This document shows, one piece after another, positions 18,461 through 25,775 of a stretch of 47,324 nt of DNA. Position 1 is the stretch's first letter. Each line of letters opens with the position of its first letter. This DNA is from an uncultured Sulfitobacter sp. (GTDB taxonomy: Bacteria; Pseudomonadota; Alphaproteobacteria; Rhodobacterales; Rhodobacteraceae). The DNA lies in NCBI GenBank assembly GCA_947502265.1, contig CANMZB010000028.1, positions 1-47,324 on the forward strand, read 5' to 3'. The position numbers and the translations under genes were made by a program. The notes beneath the pieces were generated by a model. That model was not told the origin of the DNA and made no database searches. It was given only the letters and a program-made list of their open reading frames with translations.

Positions 18461-19278
18461 GGCGTTGTCAGACTAATACGAACCAGTCTCAGCTACGGCA
18501 ATAGCACTGCCCATTATGAGGCACAAAGACAACGCCACTCGTTAAGAGCGGCATCTCGATTGAGTTTGAAAGTGTCTCGAGAGTAAAGGTGTCGTTCCTT
18601 GTTGAAGTGGTTGTGAACTGAAGACTGCACGGCAACGAATTTCTGTAGAGAGCGCATTTTCCTGAAACGCAGCATGGCGCGTTCCCGTCGTCGAAATGGC
18701 AGATGGGAGTTTTCGGCCCGGTTGTTTTGCCGGTGCCCCGTTTCCTGCTTTGAAACGTTGCCAATGACTTTCATTGCGGCGCCATAAGACGGCAATTTGT
18801 CCGTTACGATGATCTCTGGTGGGCCGTAGCGCTTCATTGATTTTCTTAGGAATTTCAACGCCGCTTTCCGATCACGGCGTTTGGTGACGTAGCTTTCCAG
18901 CACCTCTCCTTCGTGATCAACCGCCCGCCAAAGATAGTGCGTCACACCGTTGATCTTCACGAAAATTTCGTCCAGGTGCCACTGCCAGTTTGAATGTGCC
19001 CGCACCTTCTGGGCACGCCTTTTTCGTATTTCTCCAGCAAAAATTGGGCCAAACCGGTTCCACCAGAAGCGGATAGTTTCGTGGCTGACGTCGATGCCCC
19101 GCTCATGCAGCAGATCCTCAACGTTCCGAAGCGACAACGGAAACCTAACATAGAGCATGACCGCAAGGCGGATGATCTCGGGGCTGGTTTTGAAATACCG
19201 AAAAGGGGAGCGCTTTGTCATTCGACAAGCCTAGGTGAGCACCCTGCCCGGCTCAAGCCAGTTTGCTCTGACAGGGCC
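18461..19278 (-). mobile_element. IS6-family insertion sequence, copy 2
   Basis: 818 bp, same length, ends and orientation as the copy at 9811: left GGCGTTGTCAGA, right TCTGACAGGGCC. Flanking 8-mers (atcctgcc and cctgtgtg) differ, so no target duplication. Its right end cuts into an istB gene. Together with copy 1 it brackets 7.8 kb including catalase and rnlAB, in the arrangement of an IS6-type pseudo-compound transposon. Confidence 0.88.
18514..19221 (-). CDS. IS6-family DDE transposase (copy 2)
   Basis: A 235-residue transposase nearly identical to the one at 9864, with about ten substitutions (for example GVDVS/GIDVS and the IFGAEIRKRR/IFAGEIRKRR segment). The catalytic motifs HLDEIF, VTDKLPSYG and NNRAENSH are unchanged. 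It should be active and could act in trans on both elements and possibly on the decayed copy's ends. Confidence 0.92.
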   Translation of the reverse strand: MTKRSPFRYFKTSPEIIRLAVMLYVRFPLSLRNVEDLLHERGIDVSHETIRFWWNRFGPIFAGEIRKRRAQKVRAHSNWQWHLDEIFVKINGVTHYLWRAVDHEGEVLESYVTKRRDRKAALKFLRKSMKRYGPPEIIVTDKLPSYGAAMKVIGNVSKQETGHRQNNRAENSHLPFRRRERAMLRFRKMRSLQKFVAVQSSVHNHFNKERHLYSRDTFKLNRDAALNEWRCLCAS

Positions 19279-19897
19279 CCTGTGTGAGATGGAGCTGATC
19301 GACCGCGAACGGCGGATGATTGAACGGCGCATCAAAGCGGCGAAGTTCCCCAGCACCAAGAGCTTGGATAGCTTTGACTTCAAGATCATGCCCGGCTTGA
19401 ACAAGCCGCTGACGATGGATCTGGCACGATGCGATTACGTAGATCGCAGGGAGAACATCATCGCCCTTGGCCCATCAGGCACGGGCAAAACACACATTGC
19501 TTTGGGACTTGGTCTGGCCGCATGCCAACGAGGGCTAAAGGTGCGCTTCACCACGGCTGCGGCACTGGTGCATGACCTGATCGAAGCCCAAGATGAGCGA
19601 AGGCTACAGCGTCTTCAAAAGCAACTGACCAGCCAGAACCTCCTGATCATTGATGAATTGGGCTTCGTTCCGCTCAGTAAATCGGGCGCGGAATTGCTCT
19701 TTGAAGTCATATCCCAATGCTACGAACGCGGGTCCATCATCATTACCTCGAACCTGCCCTTCGATGAGTGGACCGAAGTCTTTGGCTCCGAGCGGCTGAC
19801 AGGCGCACTGTTGGATCGTTTAACCCATCACGTCCACATTCTCGAGATGAACGGCGAAAGCTACAGGCTCAAACACAGCCGTAAAAAACAACAATAA
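19279..19897 (+). pseudogene. istB: istB (IS21 helper ATPase), 5'-truncated
   Basis: About 205 codons of IstB remain. Walker A is GPSGTGKTHIA, Walker B is LLIIDELGFVPL, and the sensor region reads IIITSNLPFDEW, all typical of the AAA+ helper that assists the IS21 transposase. The usual N-terminal ~50 residues are missing because the IS6 end at 19278 cuts the gene; homology starts at ELIDRERRMIERR. The partner transposase istA is absent. A nominal open frame extends back into the IS6 end but the protein would lack its DNA-binding N-terminus. Confidence 0.85.
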
Positions 19898-19922
19898 TCA
19901 AACCTAAATCCAGATCAGAACA

Positions 19923-19992
19923 ATGTTGGCCCAAGGGCCAACATGCGCTTTGGCACGCGTTAGCTATATGACAAGCACTCGCGCCAAAGCGC
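19923..19992 (+). repeat. two adjacent perfect 10 bp inverted repeats
   Basis: ATGTTGGCCC-AA-GGGCCAACAT (19923-19944) is immediately followed by GCGCTTTGGC (19945-19954), whose exact complement GCCAAAGCGC is at 19983-19992. The first is a tight hairpin just after istB and probably a terminator; the second encloses 28 bases. Both lie inside the IS21 3' non-coding end. Confidence 0.65.
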
Positions 19993-20143
19993 ACGACAAA
20001 CGATAACTCAGTTGACCAGTTTTACGCCGCGATCTGGCCCCTTTTTACGCCGCGATTGACAAGAAGGCTAAAAAGTTAGATTTATTATCAGTGCCTGTTA
20101 TCCTAAGATTTATAAAAAACAACGCCCATTATGGAGAGTCTGT

Positions 20144-20284
20144 ATGACAACATCACCAGAAGACGTCAAAAAAAATTATGCTGCAGCAACTGCGCGTGAA
20201 CACGCTAAGCGCAAGGCAGATCAAGAAAAAAGAGCCGCAGAGCAGAAGGCACAAAGAGCCAAGGAAGCTGCTAAGAAAAAGTAA
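20144..20284 (+). CDS. 46-residue Ala/Lys-rich small protein
   Basis: ATG at 20144 has GGAG 7 bases upstream (20133-20136). The product reads MTTSPEDVKKNYAAATAREH and continues as an alternating Lys/Arg/Ala/Glu helix ending AKEAAKKK. It is strongly charged and probably a single amphipathic helix or coiled coil. No family is recognised. The SD and the biased but coherent composition argue for a genuine small protein, which could bind nucleic acid. It is outside the IS21 remnant and just before the defence island. Confidence 0.5.
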   Translation: MTTSPEDVKKNYAAATAREHAKRKADQEKRAAEQKAQRAKEAAKKK

Positions 20285-20346
20285 TTTTTGATAAAATAAT
20301 ACCAAGAAAAGCTGTCGATCTTAAGCCTGTTGATTTTCGTCTTAGA

Positions 20347-20458
20347 TTGACCCACTTTTCCATTTGGCCCTGACCCGTCTGAGATTTGTTAATCCCATGA
20401 AAAATATTCGTAAATATTGAAATCAGTGGGTCACGGCATTACAGAAAACTGGGTCAAA
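20347..20458. repeat. MITE-like 112 bp inverted-repeat element
   Basis: TTGACCCACTTTTC (20347-20360) and GAAAACTGGGTCAA (20445-20458) are inverted repeats with one mismatch in 14. A second pair, TGACCC near 20370 and GGGTCA near 20429, lies inside. The interior has no coding capacity. This looks like the ends of a deleted IS or a small non-autonomous element. Confidence 0.5.
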
Positions 20459-20561
20459 TTCTGGCAGAAATCAACAGACAACCGCCTCACTGTTTTTCTC
20501 GCGCGGGTAACACTGTGAAATTGACAAGTTCAAAAGATGCCAACCTTGGTACAGCATTTCG

Positions 20562-21911
20562 TCAACATTCATTCAATTTAGATAATTGAGTCAAATCTAT
20601 CCCTTCTGAATGATTCACATAATTATTCAGAACTTCTCTTACTGAAGCATAAACACAATCGATTGAGGTGAAGCTTGCACTGACAGGCCCTCCATCAGCA
20701 CGTTGAAGCTTGGCTTGCGCGAGCGGCCCAGTATTCGAAATACCGGGAAATGCGAAGATATTTTGAATAAAGCTTGGTTTCTCGCCAATAATATCAACGA
20801 CCTCACGCAAAGCCTTTTCGTAGAACATCTGTTTGGAGATATCTGGCCAGCCTGGTGCAGTTTCCGCGCTCTTGGCAGCATAATACTTTGCATCAACGAT
20901 GATATAACCTGACTTATCCTCAAGGATGATGTCAGTCTGCATACCCCGACTACGAGGATCAACCCTACTGCCACCTTCCAGAATATAAACCGGCTTGGGC
21001 AGCTCGCTGTTCCAGTTCCGCCGCCGGTCATGTCGCGATCTTACGATCGTTTCACGAAGCATGGCTTCCCAGACCGAGTGAAAGTCGCTTACGCCGAAGA
21101 CAAATGCACCATCTGACGACTTGCGCGTTTCACGGAGATAGAACCGCAGATACCCAGCGAGGAATACCGAGCGGGCCGAGTATAGCGAGGGGAGCAAGGC
21201 GTCCAACTTTCTGGCCCATGTCGTGCGCGGAAATGGCGGGCGGGGGCATGAAAGCAGCTCCTGACGTCTTCTGGACGCCCCACTCAGCCACCAAGCATGG
21301 GCCAGGTGGATTTCGCGCACCACAGCCGCCTGAATTTGCGCCAAGAGGGCGTCGGTGCTTCTGGTCGCACGACTGGTCCGGATGTCGGTAAAGACAAGTT
21401 GGCCTTTGTGGTCAGGCATCGCGAGCTCGCGCTTGACCGTTCTCGACCAGTCGGGCTTGCCTGCATTTCTAGTCTGCTGCCGTATGCGCTCTGAAAAGAG
21501 CCCGTGGTCCCTGAAATCGTCAGCCAGCCGCTTTATCACCGATAGCGCGCCAGGATTGCCTGCCTCGCCATCATCCTCGAAATCACGCTTCGACGTTTCA
21601 GCGCCAAAACGCGCCAGCGCCCGCATGGTCAGTGAGGCGGTTCCGAGATCAACGTCGGGGTTTCCCGTTTTCGCCTCTCTCGGCAGGAAGACGACAGCGC
21701 CTTTTTCCGGATGATGGATCAGACCGCAATAGTGAACCGTCTTTTGATCGTCCAGACGACCGATGCCCCGTTCGCGCATGGCTTCAAGCACCGTGTCGGC
21801 ATGCCCGCCAAGAGCTGCTACAGGGTCTCGATCAGACAGGAAGACAGGGCGGTCAGCGCGCATCGTCGCCCGTCTCGTCCTCTTGGCTGACTTCGACATC
21901 AGAAGCGGCAT
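20562..21911 (-). CDS. LlaJI/McrC-like PD-(D/E)XK restriction nuclease
   Basis: A 449-residue protein that would be the cleavage subunit partnered with the McrB-like motor upstream. The nuclease core is in the C-terminal half: GMQTDIILEDKSGYIIVDAKYY, i.e. acidic residues followed by DAK, the D-(x)n-(D/E)xK signature, preceded by a helical region with FHSVWEAML. This layout is that of McrC and the LlaJI/BsuMI restriction subunits. The longest start (21911) has GGAAAG 4 bases upstream but overlaps the McrB-like gene by 59 bases; an ATG at 21863 would reduce the overlap to 11 and may be the true start. Last gene of the operon. Confidence 0.8.
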   Translation of the reverse strand: MPLLMSKSAKRTRRATMRADRPVFLSDRDPVAALGGHADTVLEAMRERGIGRLDDQKTVHYCGLIHHPEKGAVVFLPREAKTGNPDVDLGTASLTMRALARFGAETSKRDFEDDGEAGNPGALSVIKRLADDFRDHGLFSERIRQQTRNAGKPDWSRTVKRELAMPDHKGQLVFTDIRTSRATRSTDALLAQIQAAVVREIHLAHAWWLSGASRRRQELLSCPRPPFPRTTWARKLDALLPSLYSARSVFLAGYLRFYLRETRKSSDGAFVFGVSDFHSVWEAMLRETIVRSRHDRRRNWNSELPKPVYILEGGSRVDPRSRGMQTDIILEDKSGYIIVDAKYYAAKSAETAPGWPDISKQMFYEKALREVVDIIGEKPSFIQNIFAFPGISNTGPLAQAKLQRADGGPVSASFTSIDCVYASVREVLNNYVNHSEGIDLTQLSKLNEC

Positions 21912-23670
21912 TCAGCTTTCCAAGGAAACTGTCCGACAGGAACCTGCGCCCCGCTGCCGCTTCTATCACCAGATCGCCATACGTCTTCACCTTCCCAGTC
22001 GTGCCAGAGTCGAAAACATGCTCGCGACCTTCATGGCGCAGCAGATCGTCCCAGAGATAGAGCAATACCTTCTCGGGAACTCCATTCCCGTCCAGTTCCT
22101 TCTTCTTGACAAACCATTGGCCCAACAAGCGGTCTTCAGCGATGTCCAGCGTTTGGCTACTGGTCAGGTGTTTGTTCAGCAGCTTGACGAATTCGCGCCA
22201 TGCAAGAGCGTGGCGATTTCCGGCAGCATCGACATATGACACATCACCATCCGGCCCCTTGTTGTAATCCAACGGCAGATACTCCTGCCGCCACCGCCGC
22301 CGGAAGGCCGTGTCGATGGGATAAACGCCCTGATCCGCGCTGTTCATGGTGGCGTAGATGAAGAGGTTTGACGGGACCAGGAGTTCATGGTGGGCTAGGC
22401 CCGTCGCGGTCTCGAACCACTCCTCGCTCTCGGGTGACGGAAAACTCACATCATATTCACCCTTTCCGTCATCGTCACGGTCGAGCAAAAGAAACAAGTC
22501 GCCGAACACAGCAGCCGCAGCTGCACGGTTCAGTTCCTCGATTACAAGAAAAACCGGTTCAGCGGGTGTCCTGTAGGCCTCTGCCAAGGCCTTCATGAAC
22601 GGCCCCGGAGAGAATTCGTATCGGACGTTTTCACCGTCCATCTGCGGCTTGAGGCAGCCAAAAAAATCACTGTTCTGAAGGTCCGGGTGAAAGACGGTTC
22701 TGAACGGCTTCTTTTTTGCTTCGTCGATTTTTTCTTTGACCCTGTTGGACTTCCCTGTCCCAGGCGCGCCGTAAAAGATGACGTTCTCGCCACCGGTCAA
22801 AAAGGGGGCGGCGTTGTCGGGTGTGGCCGGTTTTATCGCGCCTTGTGAAACGATCCTGCTGTTCTTCTGGATTTCTGAAACCAGTTCCAGTGCAGCCTCA
22901 TAGTCCTCCTTCTTGAGTGGCACTCTAGATGCAGCCTCATCGAACGGAATATCGTGGGTTGCCGTAAAAGCTATGGCAGAAACAAAATGCAGAAAGCCCC
23001 GGCGCTGATCATTTGCAAGAACCTGATGCGCGCCCGGTGAAAAGTGCTTTCCCGCAAAATTGGTCAGCGTCTCATCAGGATTTTTACTGTTGTTGTTGAG
23101 GTCCGCTGCGGTCCAGTCGTCCCAAGCACCGAGGATTTCGGTCAAAGCTCTTCTCAAGTCGTCATTTGACAGCTTGAATGTCCGACCCGCTCCGTTCACG
23201 AAGCCCCACGTTGTAGCGTAGCTTTCGGCAATAATGGTGAACTTCGGTATCAGAAAGTTTGCGGCGACTTCTTCAGAGAACCTCGCGGTTTCCGACAGTT
23301 GATCCCAATCGTTCATATCCTGACCTTCCTCCTTGCCGAGCTTTTCCCATTCCGAACTCATGATCTCCAGGGAAATGTCGCGCAATTCCTCTCGTCCGGT
23401 GTCCGCGTGTTGATCAAGAATTGTCTTGAAGCGCTGTGGCAGCTCGGCGTTTTCCCAGCCAACCCTTTCGCTGTCGGTAAACCTGTCAAACATATCCCGC
23501 ACGTTGCGCACAGAGTTCTTGGGCACGCCGAACTTTGCTCCGATCTCATCAAATGCAGCAGTTTGGGTTTGGTATCCCAGCTCGGAATGCGGGTCGCCTG
23601 ACTGCGCGAGGAACAAGCAGACTGTGTATAAAGCAGCTTTGGAATCGGTCGGAATTACTGGATCAGCCAT
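21853..23670 (-). CDS. McrB-like AAA+ NTPase of the restriction system
   Basis: A 605-residue protein with an N-terminal helical domain (about 1-280) and a C-terminal AAA+ module of the McrB type. Walker A is GAPGTGKS at 301-308, Walker B is FLVIEELNRA, the sensor reads IYATMNSADQG and the arginine finger region is DTAFRRRW, all diagnostic for McrB-family motors that hydrolyse GTP/ATP to drive translocation and cleavage by McrC-type nucleases. The N-terminal part (LFLAQSGDPHSELGYQTQTA) is not McrB's methyl-DNA reader and may be the site-recognition domain. Lies 66 bases after vsr and overlaps the nuclease gene. Confidence 0.85.
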   Translation of the reverse strand: MADPVIPTDSKAALYTVCLFLAQSGDPHSELGYQTQTAAFDEIGAKFGVPKNSVRNVRDMFDRFTDSERVGWENAELPQRFKTILDQHADTGREELRDISLEIMSSEWEKLGKEEGQDMNDWDQLSETARFSEEVAANFLIPKFTIIAESYATTWGFVNGAGRTFKLSNDDLRRALTEILGAWDDWTAADLNNNSKNPDETLTNFAGKHFSPGAHQVLANDQRRGFLHFVSAIAFTATHDIPFDEAASRVPLKKEDYEAALELVSEIQKNSRIVSQGAIKPATPDNAAPFLTGGENVIFYGAPGTGKSNRVKEKIDEAKKKPFRTVFHPDLQNSDFFGCLKPQMDGENVRYEFSPGPFMKALAEAYRTPAEPVFLVIEELNRAAAAAVFGDLFLLLDRDDDGKGEYDVSFPSPESEEWFETATGLAHHELLVPSNLFIYATMNSADQGVYPIDTAFRRRWRQEYLPLDYNKGPDGDVSYVDAAGNRHALAWREFVKLLNKHLTSSQTLDIAEDRLLGQWFVKKKELDGNGVPEKVLLYLWDDLLRHEGREHVFDSGTTGKVKTYGDLVIEAAAGRRFLSDSFLGKLNAASDVEVSQEDETGDDAR

Positions 23671-23736
23671 CGAATGCCCTTAAAACAAGAATCATCAATA
23701 GCTTACAGGTTGTCTTGGCCTTTCGCCAACCGGCGA

Positions 23737-24189
23737 TTAGCCCCTGATCTCGATCAGGCTTTCTGAAGATGTCAGCGCGGCAGAAATCACGATTTCCAAC
23801 TGCTCGTTAGTCAGGCTCAACTTTTTGGACACCGCACATTCCCAGATGACCAAAACCTTCCATCCGGCATCCTCCAGCGCGGCGTAGTTCCGCCGGTCGC
23901 GCGCCTGATTGCCTTCGATCTTGTTGGTCCAGAATTCTCTTCGGGTTTTGGGCGGGCGGAACAGATGGCAGTCGTTGTGCCCGTGCCAATAGCAGCCGTT
24001 CACGAAGATTACAGTTTTCCACTTTGGCAGAACGATATCTGGACGACCGGGCAGGTCTTTTCGATGTAGCCGAAACCGGTAGCCAAGCCGGTGAAGCAGG
24101 CTGCGTACGATGATTTCCGGCTTGGTGTTCTTCCCCCGAATGCCGGACATCATATCACTGCGTTTTTCGGGGGAAACGATGTCTGCCAC
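23737..24189 (-). CDS. vsr: Vsr very-short-patch mismatch endonuclease
   Basis: A 150-residue Vsr homologue, which nicks next to T:G mismatches created by deamination of 5-methylcytosine. Conserved motifs: SPEKRSDMMSGIRGKNTKPE at the N-terminus, catalytic Asp in LPGRPDIVLP, the zinc/active-site region FVNGCYWHGHNDC and the FWTNKI helix. It starts 3 bases after the methyltransferase stop, the usual Dcm-Vsr pairing. It protects the methylated host genome from C-to-T mutation and marks the neighbour as a 5-methylcytosine enzyme. Confidence 0.95.
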   Translation of the reverse strand: MADIVSPEKRSDMMSGIRGKNTKPEIIVRSLLHRLGYRFRLHRKDLPGRPDIVLPKWKTVIFVNGCYWHGHNDCHLFRPPKTRREFWTNKIEGNQARDRRNYAALEDAGWKVLVIWECAVSKKLSLTNEQLEIVISAALTSSESLIEIRG

Positions 24190-24192
24190 GGT

Positions 24193-25461
24193 CTATCCGG
24201 ATATGTAGGGCTTCATCTCGGCCGCAATCGCCTCGATCACCGGCACCGATACCGAGTTCCCGAACTGGCGGTAGTTCTGGCAGTCCGATACCGCATCGAC
24301 GTTGAATTCTTTTGGGAAGCCCTGGAGCCTCGCGCACTCGCGCGGCGTCAGCTTGCGCGGGTTTTCTCCGATGTCGCTTTGGTCGATCAGGATCTCGCTG
24401 CCGTCCTTGTAGTAACGGGCGCTGATCGTGTTAGTGTAGGGACTATCCTTGGTGAAGACACTGTAGCCGAACCCGTTTCCCTTTTCCTTGTGTCCAGCGA
24501 GGCGACGCTCGTGCCCCTTCAGCAACCGATCTGAGATCGTGTATTTCCGATCGACCGAGTTGTTATCGTCCAGGATATCGCCAACTCGCGTTTTGCATTT
24601 GACCTTCGCCAGCCGGTCAAAAATCCGGGAGCAAATGTCAGCCTCATCGGCAGCGGCGATCTGATCGCGGTCAAAGCCGATGATGTAAACCCGTTCACGG
24701 TTTTGCGGGACGCCGAAGTTTGCGGCCTTCAAAACACGATACCCAACGCGATAGTTCAGCTTGGTTCCCAGCGATTTTCGTGCCTCTTCCGACATCGGAA
24801 CGGCGTCAGGAATCTCTGGAACAGCCCGACCTTCAAGAATTGCGAGAATGGTTTTGAGCGTCCGCCCCTGATCGTGGCCTTTCAGCTGCTTCACGTTCTC
24901 CAGCAGAAAGGCTTTGGGCCGGTGATGGGCGAGGATGCGCTGGATCTCGAAAAACATTGTCCCGCGCGTATCGTTGAAGCCCTGTTTCAAACCCGCCTGG
25001 GAGAACGCCTGACACGGAAAACCGGCAAGCAGGACATCATGCGGGGGAATATCGTGTGCAGCAATCCTGGTGATGTCTCCGTGAGGCACCTCCCCGAAAT
25101 TGGCGGCGTAGGTTTTTTTCGCGAATTTGTCCCATTCCGATGTGAAAACGCAATGCCCGCCCTGCTTCTGAAACGGGTAGCGGATTCCGCCGATTCCCGC
25201 GAAGAGATCGATGAACGCGAAGTCTGCACTGTCCGGATCGCTCGCATAAGGGCTGCGTAGCAGCGCCGTATCCGGCAAGTTTTTGATCTGGGCACGTTTG
25301 GCTGGTGTCGGAAAATGCTCGCCTAACTCCCATCCGCGAACTGTGCGTTCGCCAGTTTCAGGCATTCCAAGGAGTTCTGCAAAGGCCTTCTGGGTAAGCC
25401 CGAGGCCTTCCCGCTTTGCTTGCACCCACGCTCCAATATCTAACACCTGGTCAAGCATCAT
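24193..25461 (-). CDS. DNA C5-cytosine methyltransferase with N-terminal HTH
   Basis: A 422-residue m5C methyltransferase. Motif I is DLFAGIGGI, motif IV contains catalytic Cys150 in GFPCQAFS, motif VI is LLENVKQL, motif VIII is NRERVYIIGF and motif X is QFGNSVSVPV. The first ~60 residues form an XRE-type HTH (GLTQKAFAELLGM...RTVRGWELGE), as in methyltransferases that repress their own genes. ATGs at 25461 and 25458 share the SD AAGGAG; the second has better spacing. It leads the operon methyltransferase-vsr-McrB-like-nuclease and would protect host sites. Recognition sequence cannot be read from the protein. Confidence 0.93.
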   Translation of the reverse strand: MMLDQVLDIGAWVQAKREGLGLTQKAFAELLGMPETGERTVRGWELGEHFPTPAKRAQIKNLPDTALLRSPYASDPDSADFAFIDLFAGIGGIRYPFQKQGGHCVFTSEWDKFAKKTYAANFGEVPHGDITRIAAHDIPPHDVLLAGFPCQAFSQAGLKQGFNDTRGTMFFEIQRILAHHRPKAFLLENVKQLKGHDQGRTLKTILAILEGRAVPEIPDAVPMSEEARKSLGTKLNYRVGYRVLKAANFGVPQNRERVYIIGFDRDQIAAADEADICSRIFDRLAKVKCKTRVGDILDDNNSVDRKYTISDRLLKGHERRLAGHKEKGNGFGYSVFTKDSPYTNTISARYYKDGSEILIDQSDIGENPRKLTPRECARLQGFPKEFNVDAVSDCQNYRQFGNSVSVPVIEAIAAEMKPYISG

Positions 25462-25470
25462 GTTCTCCTT

Positions 25471-25508
25471 TTGACCCAGGAGCTACCAAGTTTGATTCGC
25501 CGGGTCAA
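25471..25508 (-). promoter_or_regulatory. candidate operator of the methyltransferase operon
   Basis: TTGACCC (25471-25477) and GGGTCAA (25502-25508) are perfect inverted half-sites 24 bases apart, directly upstream of the methyltransferase start. The gene's own N-terminal HTH is an obvious candidate to bind here and limit methyltransferase expression. The rest of this 314-base gap (25509-25775) shows no gene. Confidence 0.45.
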
Positions 25509-25775
25509 CTACAGGATAACATGGAAATGGTTACTAAAATTTAAATACCGAAAGACTAAAGAGCTACGTTGAAAGAGACAAATCCGGCCCCACTATTCCT
25601 CCAGCGATCCTTGAAACGCCGAACAATCTTCTCATTTCACTTGGCGAAAATACTCTGATCAGTGCCTGGTTTTGGTAACGGCAATAAGTCTACTCGAACC
25701 ATCCCAAGGCTCAGAACTTAGAATTTAAGCTTGTAATCCGTCTTCTTCGCCAAAGGTGTCGTTCATCGTGCTGTG

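Larger units (their letters stand above)
19279..20061 (+). mobile_element. IS21-family remnant (right part)
   Basis: Holds truncated istB and the element's right terminus. Near the end, TTTTACGCCGCGAT occurs twice (about 20019-20032 and 20043-20056), as multiple terminal repeats do in IS21 elements, finishing in GATTGACA at 20061. The left end and istA are lost to the IS6 insertion, so it is immobile unless complemented. Confidence 0.75.
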
